DNA of 28,356 nucleotides, from the IMG/VR virus record IMGVR_UViG_3300046512_000224, positions 1 to 28,356 of that record; one strand, written 5' to 3'. Source of the stretch: a virus. Position numbers and translations under genes: made by a program. Each line of letters begins with the position of its first letter. Positions within the stretch are counted from its first letter, which is position 1. Positions 20,381 through 27,850 of the stretch are shown piece after piece. The notes under the pieces were generated by a model that was not told the origin of the DNA, did no database searches, and saw only the letters and a program-made list of their open reading frames with translations.

Positions 20381-20928
20381 CGGCAGCGCCTGCCCAGCCC
20401 ATGACCGTGGCAGCCGCCGTGCGCGCCATGCGCCGCGCTGGCGCCGCCGGTGAGCCGGTGCCCGCCGCCGTGGTCGCTGCGTGGGCGCAGACCTTCATGG
20501 CCAAGCTGTACGGCCTGCAGAAGCCGGTGCGCTATGAATGCCGCGCCAGGGTGGGCGCCGGCCAGTGGACAGAAGCGAACGTTTCGGACGTGCTCAACGC
20601 ACGGCGGCTTCGCCTAGAGGTGCGCGCGCTCTATCTCCATCCGAAGGTCGAGAAGCCCACCAAGGCGCATTCATTCCGCAACGGAGCGTGCCTGGACTGC
20701 GGAGACGGCGAGTTCTACGCCGGCCCCAACTGCGAGCCGCCGACGCCGACGCCAGACAGCCGCGCTGCCCTGCCCTTCGACCCGAGCTGGTTCCGCCAGC
20801 CGCTCCAGGCGCTGCAGCAGATCGCCACCACCAAGGTCATCAACCACTACGACGCAACGAAGTGGAAGAGCGAGACCACCTACCTGCTCGAACGACTCGA
20901 CCAGTACGACAAGGAAACCCTGGCATGA
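20377..20928 (+). CDS. Unknown protein with short Cys motif
   Basis: 183 residues (MTAAPAQPMTVAAAVRAMRR). A helical Ala-rich N-terminus, then Y-L-H-P-K-V-E at about 85, a C-L-D-C-G-D-G motif near residue 105 with one later Cys (N-C-E-P-P), and a C-terminal helix. A single CxxC plus Cys could be part of a metal site. Unknown; coupled with neighbours. Confidence 0.6.
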   Translation: MTAAPAQPMTVAAAVRAMRRAGAAGEPVPAAVVAAWAQTFMAKLYGLQKPVRYECRARVGAGQWTEANVSDVLNARRLRLEVRALYLHPKVEKPTKAHSFRNGACLDCGDGEFYAGPNCEPPTPTPDSRAALPFDPSWFRQPLQALQQIATTKVINHYDATKWKSETTYLLERLDQYDKETLA

Positions 20929-21524
20929 ACAACGAACAGCACAACGCGCCAACCTTGGCGCATTCGGACATTGAATCCAGCAGCAACGAGCCAGTTCTGG
21001 CGCCTTCTGATTCGAAGATCCTGCAGTACAGCTGGAGCACGGACGAAGAGACGTACCACGATCAGTGCAACAGCATCGAAGAAGCCATAGCGGAGGCGCT
21101 GGGCAGCGGCGGCGACTTTGAACTGGGAACTGCGATCTCCATCGGCGAGATCATTCCGGTTGAGGCCATCCAGCTGATCGACGCCGACAGCGTGATCGAC
21201 AACATGTCTTGCCAGGCATTCGATCTGGCCGGCGAACCGTCCGAAGACTACCTCGGCCACGTGACCAAGGAGCAGAAGGCCGAGCTAGAGGCCCTGATCG
21301 CTGCTTGGGCTGACCGAGTTGAGAAGCCCGCCTTCTGGCAGATCGGTAAAACCCACGTGCACATCGTCACGGCCGCAGACCTGGCCCAGACGTGCGAGGC
21401 CGGCCAGCCGGAGTGTGGCCCGGTGGAGCACTACGACAGCGAAGGCGTGCCGCTCTGCGCGGGCTGCTGGGAGGCACTGCTGGCTGACAGCCAAGCGGCG
21501 GATGCCACCGAGGTGAAGTCGTGA
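20925..21524 (+). CDS. Acidic unknown protein with C-terminal Cys pair motifs
   Basis: 199 residues starting MNNEQHNAPTLAHSDIESSS. Strongly acidic N-terminal two thirds (D-E-E-T-Y-H-D-Q-C, I-E-E-A-I-A-E-A-L-G) and near the end C-E-A-G-Q-P-E-C-G and L-C-A-G-C-W-E, which could bind one zinc. The acidic surface could mimic DNA, as many early phage inhibitors do, but this is only a suggestion. A longer in-frame start at 20538 is a shadow of the previous gene. Confidence 0.62.
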   Translation: MNNEQHNAPTLAHSDIESSSNEPVLAPSDSKILQYSWSTDEETYHDQCNSIEEAIAEALGSGGDFELGTAISIGEIIPVEAIQLIDADSVIDNMSCQAFDLAGEPSEDYLGHVTKEQKAELEALIAAWADRVEKPAFWQIGKTHVHIVTAADLAQTCEAGQPECGPVEHYDSEGVPLCAGCWEALLADSQAADATEVKS

Positions 21525-22348
21525 ACCTCCCTGCCAGCAGTGGCCATCCGCCTGCCGTCGCGTTGTGGTGGGACGGAGGCGAGCGGGCTATCACAGCGCG
21601 CGAGAAAGCCCGCATCGAAGAGCACAGCTCCAGCAGCTTCAGCATCCCGCTGGTCGCAGTTCGAGAGGGGTGGGCGCTGGTGGATCTGGATGACAACGCG
21701 GTTGTGCCGCAGTACCCCTCGTCGAAAATGCTGGATGCCGGTTGGCCGCGTGGCGAGTTCATCGCAGACACCTTCGACGTGGTCGGAGCGTATGCGGACC
21801 TGATCGCCCTGGCGAGTCCCGTCAGCGTGTTCCATGGCAGGGGCGACGCCCAGGTTCACGCGGATGACATGGCCGTCGACGCATTTGCAGCCGCCATGAA
21901 GGACAAGCTGGCCGCAGCACGCGCCAAGGGCCGAGGTGGATGGGAGGACAAGGACCAGTGTGGTCAGCAATACCTCAGTGATCTGCTGCGCGAGCACGTG
22001 CTGAAGGATGATCCGGTTGATGTGGCCAACTTCTGCATGATGCTCTCGATGCGCGGCGAGCGAATACTTCCCGCGAAGGGCATCGTCCTCACCCACGTGC
22101 GCGTCATCGAGTCGCTTCTGAGCGTGGCTTACGCGGCGTGGAACCTCGCCGATGACACCGAGGACGACGGCGACTCACTGACGGTCGCCCGTGCTGACTT
22201 CGACGCACTCTCGACCGCACTGGACCAACTGGATGACCTCCCGGACGACCAGCCCGGCTACGTGATGGAGTGCGCAGCGAAGGCGCGGTGGGCACTTCGC
22301 GGTCTGATCGACCAGCGCGATGCAGCGCCGGGGGTTTCCCATGGTTGA
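21521..22348 (+). CDS. Phage protein with conserved GRGGW(E)DK motif
   Basis: 275 residues, GTG start overlapping the previous stop (GTGA). The middle (about 122-175) has A-R-A-K-G-R-G-G-W-E-D-K-D-Q-C and L-L-R-E-H-V-L-K-D-D-P-V-D-V-A-N-F-C-M-M-L, a segment I recall from many phage early proteins of undefined function. N-terminal 100 residues are strand-rich; the C-terminus is acidic and helical. No catalytic site identified. Confidence 0.7.
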   Translation: MNLPASSGHPPAVALWWDGGERAITAREKARIEEHSSSSFSIPLVAVREGWALVDLDDNAVVPQYPSSKMLDAGWPRGEFIADTFDVVGAYADLIALASPVSVFHGRGDAQVHADDMAVDAFAAAMKDKLAAARAKGRGGWEDKDQCGQQYLSDLLREHVLKDDPVDVANFCMMLSMRGERILPAKGIVLTHVRVIESLLSVAYAAWNLADDTEDDGDSLTVARADFDALSTALDQLDDLPDDQPGYVMECAAKARWALRGLIDQRDAAPGVSHG

Positions 22349-22685
22349 TAGCGAACAACAGGTCGCGCCGAACCCGTATTCCGATGGGCCGATCTGGAAT
22401 GCGTTCGGGCTTGGTCGCGCTGCCTACCTGGTGGTGCCGCGTCGCACCCTGCAGTCCATGCCGCTCGACTGGCAGGAAAGGTTCGTCGCGCTGATGGATG
22501 AAGCGCATGAGCTGCTGCCCGCCGACGCGTTCCCCGAGTACAGCGTGCAGCGTAAGGAGGCCGGCCGGTTCGTACCCGACCCGCTGCGCGAATACCGCCA
22601 CACAGGCCCGATCGCAACCCGCGCCAGTGGCAAGCCGCAGCCTTACCTGCGCACCCAGCTGCCCACGGAGGCTGACCATGCGTGA
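22341..22685 (+). CDS. Unknown protein of the plus early operon
   Basis: 114 residues starting MVDSEQQVAPNPYSDGPIWN. Contains Y-L-V-V-P-R-R-T-L-Q-S-M-P-L-D-W-Q-E-R-F, a helix with M-D-E-A-H-E-L-L-P, and a basic tail. A start at 22320 is possible but lacks a ribosome site. Overlaps both neighbours by 8 bases. No family recognised, although the motif W-Q-x-R-F-V-x-L-M-D-E is common to small phage early proteins. Confidence 0.6.
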   Translation: MVDSEQQVAPNPYSDGPIWNAFGLGRAAYLVVPRRTLQSMPLDWQERFVALMDEAHELLPADAFPEYSVQRKEAGRFVPDPLREYRHTGPIATRASGKPQPYLRTQLPTEADHA

Positions 22686-23298
22686 GCGCCCCATCCTGTT
22701 CAACGGCGCCATGGTACGCGCCATCCTGGGCGGCCAGAAGACCCAGACCCGCCGTGCGCTGAAGATGCCGCACGGGTACTGGGAGACATCACCAACCGGA
22801 CTCGTTCCGATCCCTGCTGGCTGCCCCTTCGGCCAGCCAGGCGACCGGCTGTGGGTGCGGGAGCGCTTCAAGCCCGTGGCCAGTGGCCAAGTCAAAAACG
22901 GCTATGGCGAAGTGCGCTATGGCTACGCCTACGAGGCTGACTCCACCACCCGCTGGAACAAGCGCACGACCATCATCCACGACCTGACCGGACAGCCCGG
23001 GAAAGGGCCGATGCAGTTCCAGCAAACCCCGTGGAGGTCTTCCATCTGCATGCCACACCGAGCCTGCCGCCTGGTGCTGGAGATCACCGCCGTACGCGTG
23101 GAGCGGTTGCACGCGATCACAGCAGACGACGCTGAGGCCGAGGGAATCGACTTCCTGCGGCACGCGCCGGAAGCGGACGAAACCCTGACGCCCCAGCAAC
23201 TGTTCCATTGCCTGTGGGACGGCACCGGCGGCGATTGGGACAGCAACCCCTGGGTGTGGGTCATCGAGTTCAAGCGTGTCGAGGTGACCAATGGGTAA
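22678..23298 (+). CDS. ASCH-like phage early protein
   Basis: 206 residues. R-E-R-P-I-L-F-N-G-A-M-V-R-A-I-L-G-G with K-T-Q-T-R-R at about 21-26 and G-D-R-L-W-V-R-E at about 55 is a widespread phage pattern related to ASCH/PUA-type RNA-binding folds. W-x-x-S-I-C-M-P and R-L-V-L-E-I-T-A-V-R-V-E-R-L continue it. Role in phage biology unknown; RNA or modified-base binding is an inference. Confidence 0.68.
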   Translation: MRERPILFNGAMVRAILGGQKTQTRRALKMPHGYWETSPTGLVPIPAGCPFGQPGDRLWVRERFKPVASGQVKNGYGEVRYGYAYEADSTTRWNKRTTIIHDLTGQPGKGPMQFQQTPWRSSICMPHRACRLVLEITAVRVERLHAITADDAEAEGIDFLRHAPEADETLTPQQLFHCLWDGTGGDWDSNPWVWVIEFKRVEVTNG

Positions 23299-23494
23299 GG
23301 ACATGCCGATCGGCCTGTGCTGCGTCTGCGATGACCCCCTCGACCTCAGCGATGCCGGTATCTGCAAGACCTGCGGCAACGGCTTCTGCTGGAACGAGTG
23401 CGGCGAATGGCACCGCGGCGAAAAAACCTGCTCCACCTGCATGGACGCCGACGAAGGCGACCAGGACGACGATGAGGACGATTCAAATGGCTGA
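23291..23494 (+). CDS. Small Cys-rich zinc-binding protein
   Basis: 67 residues. C-C-V-C, C-K-T-C, C-W-N-E-C and C-S-T-C pairs are spaced as a two-zinc cross-brace or ribbon, followed by an acidic tail (D-E-G-D-Q-D-D-D-E-D-D). Small zinc proteins ahead of methyltransferase genes are common in phages; no specific partner is known. It overlaps the methyltransferase by 8 bases. Confidence 0.65.
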   Translation: MGKDMPIGLCCVCDDPLDLSDAGICKTCGNGFCWNECGEWHRGEKTCSTCMDADEGDQDDDEDDSNG

Positions 23495-25466
23495 CGGCTC
23501 CCGCTCCTTCAACTTCCCCCTGCCGCAGCGCTCCCGCCTGCGCCTCGGTGAAATCGTGGTCGACCTGTTCGCCGGCGGCGGCGGCGCCAGCGAGGCGCTG
23601 AAACAGGCGCTCGGCCAGGATCCGGCTTTGGCCTACAACCACGACGAGCTCGCCATTGGCATGCATGCAGCGAACCACCCGCTGACCAGCCACCACCGCG
23701 AGGACATCTGGCATGCGGACCCGCGCGTCGACGTGGCCGGCCGCCCCATCGGCTGGTTCCATGCCTCGCCGGACTGCACCCACTTCAGCCAGGCCAAGGG
23801 CGGCCAGCCGCGCAGCCGGAAAACCCGCGCCCTGTCGTGGGTCGTGCTGAAGTGGATCGGCATGCTGCTGCGCGCTGATCTGGTCAATGGCACCAACACC
23901 GCGCCCCGGATCTTCTCGATGGAAAACGTGTGGCAAATCCTGACGTGGGGCCCGCTGGTGGCCAAGCGCTGTGCAAAGACGGGACGCGTCCTGAAGATGG
24001 ACGGGACCGTGGCCGAGCGCGGCGAGCGCGTGGCGATCGAGCACCAGCAACTGATTCCCGACAAGCGGCGTAAGGGCCGCACCTGGCGCCAGTTCGTCGC
24101 CGCGCTCCGGGCGCTGGGCTACGCCGTTGAATGGCGCAAGCTGGTGGCCAGCGACTACGGCGCCGGCACCAGCCGCGAGCGCCTGTTCTTGCTCGGCCGC
24201 CGCGACGGCGAGCCGATCGTTTGGCCAGCGGCCAGCCACGGCACAGCACCGGGCCAGAAGCCGCGCGTATCCGCCGCCGACTGCCTGGACTTCAGCCTGC
24301 CCTGCCCGTCCATCTTCGGGCGCAAGCGGCCGCTGGCCGACGCCACCATGCGGCGCATCGCTAAGGGCACCAGGCGCCACGTCATCGATGCCGCTGACCC
24401 GTTCATCGTGCCTGTGACGCACCAGGGCGCCGACCGCGTGCATGGGGTGCACGATCCGCTGCGTACCATCACCGCCGCAAACCGGGGCGAGCTGATGCTG
24501 GCCATGCCGGAACTGGCGCCCTTCATCACCGAGCATGCCAACGCCAGTACACAGCGAACCATGGACGCGGTCGAGCCGCTGCGCACGATGTGCGCCGGGG
24601 TGAAGGGCGGCCATTTCTCGGTTGTCTCCCCCATCCTCGCCGGTGTCGGGGGCCGGGCGGGCCAGTCAGAGCCGCGCTCAGGCGCCGACCCGCTCTACAC
24701 GATGACGGCGAAGGCGGACACCGCGCTGGTCTCGCCCCACCTGGTGAAGTTCCGAGGCGACAGCATCGGCACGCCGGCCACCGCTCCGGTGCCGACGATC
24801 ACCTCTGGCGCCGGCGCCGCCCGCCCGGCCGGCGCTGCGCACGCGCTCGGCGTGTCCGCCGCGACGCTGGTCACCCTGCGCAACAACATGTCCGGCGCCG
24901 ATCCGCAAGAGCCCCTGTCTACCATCGCCGCGCAGGGTGAGCACCACGCGCTTGCCACCGCCTTCCTTGAGCAAGCCAACGGTGGGTTCTACGAGGGCGG
25001 CGGGCGCGATGCACGCGACCCGGTCAGCACGATCACCTCCAGCGGCAGCCAGCAGCAGCTGGTCACCGCAGACCTGGCCCAGCTTGCGCCCGAGCATCAA
25101 GAAGGCGCACTGCGCGTCGCGGCGTTCCTGGTGAAGTACTACGGCACCGGCGCGAATGTGCCAAGCCTGACCGAACCCGCTGACACCATCACCACGAAGG
25201 ACCGGCTGGCGCTGGTCACGGTTGTGATCAAGGGCACGCCCTACGTCATCGTGGATATCGGCCTGCGCATGCTCAAGCCGCACGAGCTCTACCGGGCGCA
25301 GGGCTTCCCGCTGGGCTACATCATCGATCGCACCGCCAACGGCACGCCACTCACCACCAGCGCCGCGGTGCGCATGGTCGGCAACAGCGTAAGCCCGCCA
25401 CCGCTGCGCGCCTTGGCCGAGGCCAATCTGGACCCGGTGGCACTGCCGCTGGCGGAGGCAGCGTGA
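23487..25466 (+). CDS. DNA cytosine-5 methyltransferase with repeat-built recognition region
   Basis: 659 residues. Motif I D-L-F-A-G-G-G-G (26-33), motif IV S-P-D-C97-T-H-F-S with catalytic Cys97, motif VI S-M-E146-N-V, motif VIII G-T-S-R-E-R-L-F-L-L-G (227-237), and motif X R-M-V-G-N-S-V-S-P-P (629-638) are all present, so it should be active. Between VIII and X, seven P-x-x-T-I-T-like units occur (residues 323, 363, 401, 433, 475, 511, 563), where a normal target-recognition domain would be. It may protect phage DNA from host restriction. A start at 23208 overlaps two upstream genes and is rejected. Confidence 0.9.
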   Translation: MADGSRSFNFPLPQRSRLRLGEIVVDLFAGGGGASEALKQALGQDPALAYNHDELAIGMHAANHPLTSHHREDIWHADPRVDVAGRPIGWFHASPDCTHFSQAKGGQPRSRKTRALSWVVLKWIGMLLRADLVNGTNTAPRIFSMENVWQILTWGPLVAKRCAKTGRVLKMDGTVAERGERVAIEHQQLIPDKRRKGRTWRQFVAALRALGYAVEWRKLVASDYGAGTSRERLFLLGRRDGEPIVWPAASHGTAPGQKPRVSAADCLDFSLPCPSIFGRKRPLADATMRRIAKGTRRHVIDAADPFIVPVTHQGADRVHGVHDPLRTITAANRGELMLAMPELAPFITEHANASTQRTMDAVEPLRTMCAGVKGGHFSVVSPILAGVGGRAGQSEPRSGADPLYTMTAKADTALVSPHLVKFRGDSIGTPATAPVPTITSGAGAARPAGAAHALGVSAATLVTLRNNMSGADPQEPLSTIAAQGEHHALATAFLEQANGGFYEGGGRDARDPVSTITSSGSQQQLVTADLAQLAPEHQEGALRVAAFLVKYYGTGANVPSLTEPADTITTKDRLALVTVVIKGTPYVIVDIGLRMLKPHELYRAQGFPLGYIIDRTANGTPLTTSAAVRMVGNSVSPPPLRALAEANLDPVALPLAEAA

Positions 25467-25654
25467 TGGAGCCGATCGCGCAGGCTCAGCACACAGCGCG
25501 CGCCCTCATCAACGACGCGCGCGTGCGCCGAATCGGAAACGGTCACGGGTACTGGTGCTTCCTTAACAGTGCGCAGTCCGCCCGTCGGCGCGCGGCGGCA
25601 CCGGGTCAACCACCGCTAACGGCCGTGTCAAAGCAAAGGGAGCTGTTCGCATGA
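25466..25654 (+). CDS. Small unknown protein after the methyltransferase
   Basis: 62 residues (MEPIAQAQHTARALINDARV). GGAGG lies seven bases before ATG 25466, which shares a base with the methyltransferase stop. R-V-R-R-I-G-N-G-H-G-Y-W-C-F and a Arg/Ala-rich end suggest a small nucleic-acid-binding protein. Unassigned. Confidence 0.55.
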   Translation: MEPIAQAQHTARALINDARVRRIGNGHGYWCFLNSAQSARRRAAAPGQPPLTAVSKQRELFA

Positions 25655-25659
25655 CTGCT

Positions 25660-25914
25660 TTAAAGGCGTCCGTCCCTGTCCCTTTTTGCCCACGAATCGT
25701 CAGGGTCAAGTCTGCGCGCGATCTGCCGGGCTCCCTCAATCCCACCGTGAACCGCGGCTTGTCTCGTCTCGAAATCTGTACCGGCTCGCACCGACTCCAG
25801 GTATCGAACTTCGCCTTCCGCGTGCACGTATCCCGCCGCATGCCACAGGTTGGGCTTCTCGATGTTCTGGCCAACCACCGCCACGAGGGTGAACGTGCCT
25901 TCTCGATCCTTCAT
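25660..25914 (-). CDS. Orphan minus-strand protein in the plus operon
   Basis: 84 residues starting MKDREGTFTLVAVVGQNIEK from ATG 25914, with GGAG seven bases upstream; GTG 25953 is an alternative. A beta-hairpin start, then G-Y-V-H-A-E-G-E-V-R-Y-L-E and a final helix (G-G-I-E-G-A-R-Q-I-A-R-R-L-D) look like a real domain, and third codon positions are GC-rich. The 122-residue plus-strand frame opposite is a poorer protein. It is the only minus gene between 19162 and 27720; function unknown. Confidence 0.6.
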   Translation of the reverse strand: MKDREGTFTLVAVVGQNIEKPNLWHAAGYVHAEGEVRYLESVRAGTDFETRQAAVHGGIEGARQIARRLDPDDSWAKRDRDGRL

Positions 25915-26034
25915 CGCAATCTCCAACGGATGGGCTGGCTTGAGGGTAACCACATACGCCGCCCCCAGCTAGCCCGCCCAGACAGCTTTGGTCGCGCTAC
26001 GCGTCGACCCCCTCTCTAACGACGCAGGTGAAAA

Positions 26035-26361
26035 ATGACCCAGCGACACATCAGCCACCCCGAGGGCCTGCCCACGTGCGCCGACGGGCACAGCGCGCGC
26101 CACATCCACGATCAGCGCGGCCTCGCCGCCGGCGGCGGACACTTCGTCGAATGCCGCTGCCGCGCCAGCAGCAAGCACGCGGAGCCCGCCCTGGCACTGG
26201 CCGAGTGGCGCCGCATCAACCGCCCGGCCCGGGCACCGCGCAAGGCCCTCCCTGAGATTGCACCGCCCGCGTCCGACAACGTGGTGCAGCTCGACTTCGG
26301 TCTGGCCGCGCCCGCCCCGCCCCGGCAGCGCGCGGCTGGAGGTGCCCATGGGCGCCGCTGA
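26035..26361 (+). CDS. Small zinc-binding phage protein
   Basis: 108 residues (MTQRHISHPEGLPTCADGHS). C-A-D-G-H-S-A-R-H-I-H-D-Q-R, then G-H-F-V-E-C-R-C, spaced as a possible zinc site, followed by A-L-A-E-W-R-R-I-N and a Pro/Ala tail. The pattern recurs in phage early proteins beside integrases. It overlaps the excisionase start by 14 bases. Role unknown. Confidence 0.65.
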   Translation: MTQRHISHPEGLPTCADGHSARHIHDQRGLAAGGGHFVECRCRASSKHAEPALALAEWRRINRPARAPRKALPEIAPPASDNVVQLDFGLAAPAPPRQRAAGGAHGRR

Positions 26362-26668
26362 ACGCCTGCCTGAGCTCTTCACCGAGGCAGCGGCAGCCGA
26401 GTACCTTGGCGTCGCCGAGGTGACCCTGCGCCGCCGCCGCGCCGCCGGCCAGATCGGGTTCACCCGTATCGGCCGGGGCGCGAAGTACACCGAACAACAT
26501 CTACTGAACTACCTGGAGCAGCAAACGTGTCAACCCGCTTCCGCCTCGGCGACTACTGGATCGAGCAGCGCAAAGGCTCAACCGTCTGGCAGAGGGCGTG
26601 GCGCGACGCCACTGGATGCAAGCAGCGCGCTTCGCTTGGCACAAGAGATTTTGATGAAGCCAAGGTAG
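26348..26668 (+). CDS. Excisionase-like MerR-type DNA-binding protein
   Basis: 106 residues. E-L-F-T-E-A-A-A-A-E-Y-L-G-V-A-E-V-T-L-R-R at about 9-29 is the winged helix-turn-helix of phage excisionases, followed by the wing and R-G-A-K-Y-T-E-Q-H-L-L-N-Y. Its last 46 residues coincide with the integrase start in another frame and are low complexity; the functional part ends near residue 60. It would direct integrase toward excision. Confidence 0.75.
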   Translation: MGAAERLPELFTEAAAAEYLGVAEVTLRRRRAAGQIGFTRIGRGAKYTEQHLLNYLEQQTCQPASASATTGSSSAKAQPSGRGRGATPLDASSALRLAQEILMKPR

Positions 26669-27720
26669 CCCTGGCGCAGTGGTTCGTTGAGAACGCGGCC
26701 ATGAAGGACCAGGCACCGTCTGACGTGCTGCTGAGCACCGTCCTGACCCGGTACATGCACCAGCACGGCGACAGCCTGGCCAGTAAGGACAGCGCCAGCC
26801 GGGGCGTCGACCTCTGGAACGAGTTCTTCGGGCCAAGGGCAACCGTGGCTGAGGTCACCATCCCGCGCCAGGAAGAGTTCATGAAGTGGCTGGCGGAACG
26901 TGAGTACACCGACGGCTACGTGCGACGAATGCTGGGGGTCGGCAAGTCCGCCATGAACCGGGCATGGAAGCGCGGCGAAATCACGCAAGTCCCGTTCGTG
27001 GAGCTGCCGCCCATCGGCGAGGCCTACCCGCACTATGCGACCCGAGACCAGATCGTGCGCCTGCTCAACGCGGAAATGCCGGAGCACATCTGGGCGTACT
27101 TCCTGGTGCGGCTGTGCACGGCGTGCCGCGGTGATGCAGCGCGCGACCTGCAGCGCTTCCAGATCGACGCGGACGTCGGGCTGGTGCACCTGAACCCGGC
27201 GGGCCGCCGCCAGACCAAGAAGTACCGCCCGACGGTGCCGCTGCTCCCGGCGCTGGCGGCGTACCTGAAGACGGCCAAGCCTGAGGCGCACCTGGTGCAC
27301 TGGCACGGCGCCCACATCAAGTCGATCAAGACCACGTGGCGGAAGCTCCGCAAACGCGCCCTGTTGCCCGCCTGGTTCGTGCCGAAGACGGTTCGCCACA
27401 CCCTGGCCACGTGGCTGCGTCAGCGCGGCGTGCCGGCCTGGGACGTGTCGGGGCTGCTTGGCCACCATGCCGGCGGCACGACGGACACCTACGCGAAGTT
27501 CGACCCGGCATACATGGGTCCGGTTCGGCAGGCGCTGAACGAAATTATTGAAGATCTGGGGAAGGATGTTCCAAGACTGCGTGCCCTGCTTGGGGTCACT
27601 GTGGGGTCACCTTGCGTGACCCTTGAATCTACTCTTTCCACTCCAAGCCTTGAGGTATCTGGCTTGAGAGTGGTGGGCGGTACAGGGTTCGAACCTGTGA
27701 CCCCTACCATGTCAAGGTAG
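26527..27720 (+). CDS. int: Tyrosine integrase
   Basis: 397 residues, GTG start. An N-terminal arm-binding domain is followed by a core-binding domain and the catalytic domain with R201, K287-x-x-R290 (R-H-T-L), H313 in L-G-H-H-A-G-G and nucleophile Y322 in T-D-T-Y. The last residues (G-G-T-G-F-E-P-V-T-P-T) are encoded by the tRNA gene itself, read on the other strand. It recombines attP with the tRNA 3' end and overlaps the excisionase frame by 142 bases. Confidence 0.93.
   Translation: MSTRFRLGDYWIEQRKGSTVWQRAWRDATGCKQRASLGTRDFDEAKVALAQWFVENAAMKDQAPSDVLLSTVLTRYMHQHGDSLASKDSASRGVDLWNEFFGPRATVAEVTIPRQEEFMKWLAEREYTDGYVRRMLGVGKSAMNRAWKRGEITQVPFVELPPIGEAYPHYATRDQIVRLLNAEMPEHIWAYFLVRLCTACRGDAARDLQRFQIDADVGLVHLNPAGRRQTKKYRPTVPLLPALAAYLKTAKPEAHLVHWHGAHIKSIKTTWRKLRKRALLPAWFVPKTVRHTLATWLRQRGVPAWDVSGLLGHHAGGTTDTYAKFDPAYMGPVRQALNEIIEDLGKDVPRLRALLGVTVGSPCVTLESTLSTPSLEVSGLRVVGGTGFEPVTPTMSR
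27592..27622. repeat. Candidate integrase arm-type sites
   Basis: GGGGTCAC at 27592-27599 and 27603-27610 (11 bp apart) and inverted GTGACCC at 27616-27622, with another GTGACCCC inside the tRNA at 27697-27704. They lie in the integrase 3' end, at the place where attP arm sites are expected. Confidence 0.45.
27638..27673. repeat. Inverted repeat ending at the tRNA 3' end
   Basis: CCACTCCAAGCC (27638-27649) and GGCTTGAGAGTGG (27661-27673) pair with one bulged base. The right arm includes the encoded CCA of the tRNA. It could be part of the att structure or, on the minus strand, a structure that terminates or processes the tRNA transcript; no T-run follows. Confidence 0.4.
27671..27720. other. 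Prophage-chromosome att junction in the tRNA 3' half
   Basis: The integrase frame ends inside the tRNA gene, which remains complete and is followed by chromosomal uvrB. The common core must lie in this 3' part of the tRNA (T-arm to anticodon arm). Its exact limits need the other prophage end, which is outside the window. Confidence 0.65.
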
Positions 27721-27745
27721 TGCTCTACCGCTGAGCTAACCGCCC
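27671..27745 (-). tRNA. tRNA-Val(GAC)
   Basis: 75 bases including encoded CCA. Acceptor stem GGGCGGT/ACCGCCC, D-arm GCTC-AGCGGTA-GAGC, anticodon stem CTACC/GGTAG with loop TTGACAT (anticodon GAC), T-arm ACAGG-TTCGAAC-CCTGT. All arms pair perfectly, so the tRNA is intact after integration and reads GUC/GUU codons. Confidence 0.97.
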
Positions 27746-27789
27746 GTTTTCTCGCTGCCCCGTTGCAATTGCGTCGGTGCAGGCCGCGT

Positions 27790-27818
27790 ATATTACGGAC
27801 ACCCCGCGTGAAGAGCAA
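27790..27818 (-). promoter_or_regulatory. Promoter of tRNA-Val
   Basis: Minus strand TTGCTC (27818-27813), 17-base spacer, TAATAT (27795-27790), followed by a GC-rich discriminator typical of stringently controlled tRNA promoters. Start would be near 27783, about 38 bases before the mature 5' end. Confidence 0.7.
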
Positions 27819-27849
27819 CACTTTTGTGAAGGTATTTCACAACGTGTTG
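27816..27849 (-). terminator. Hairpin just after uvrB (probable terminator)
   Basis: CAACAC-TT-TTGTGAA-GGTAT-TTCACAA-C-GTGTTG: a 13-bp interrupted stem directly after the uvrB stop. On the minus strand it is followed by CTCTTC, a weak T-rich tail. It overlaps the -35 of the tRNA promoter. Confidence 0.5.
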
Positions 27850-27850
27850 T

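Noticed and set aside
23346-24614. 422-residue minus-strand frame opposite the methyltransferase
   Set aside because: Antisense to a gene with all catalytic motifs; composition (Ala/Gly/Arg/His rich) is typical of a shadow frame.
25651-26019. 122-residue plus-strand frame starting by ATGA overlap
   Set aside because: Tempting because of the coupling, but its sequence looks like a complement and the minus-strand frame has better domain character and codon bias. Kept as an open point in the findings.
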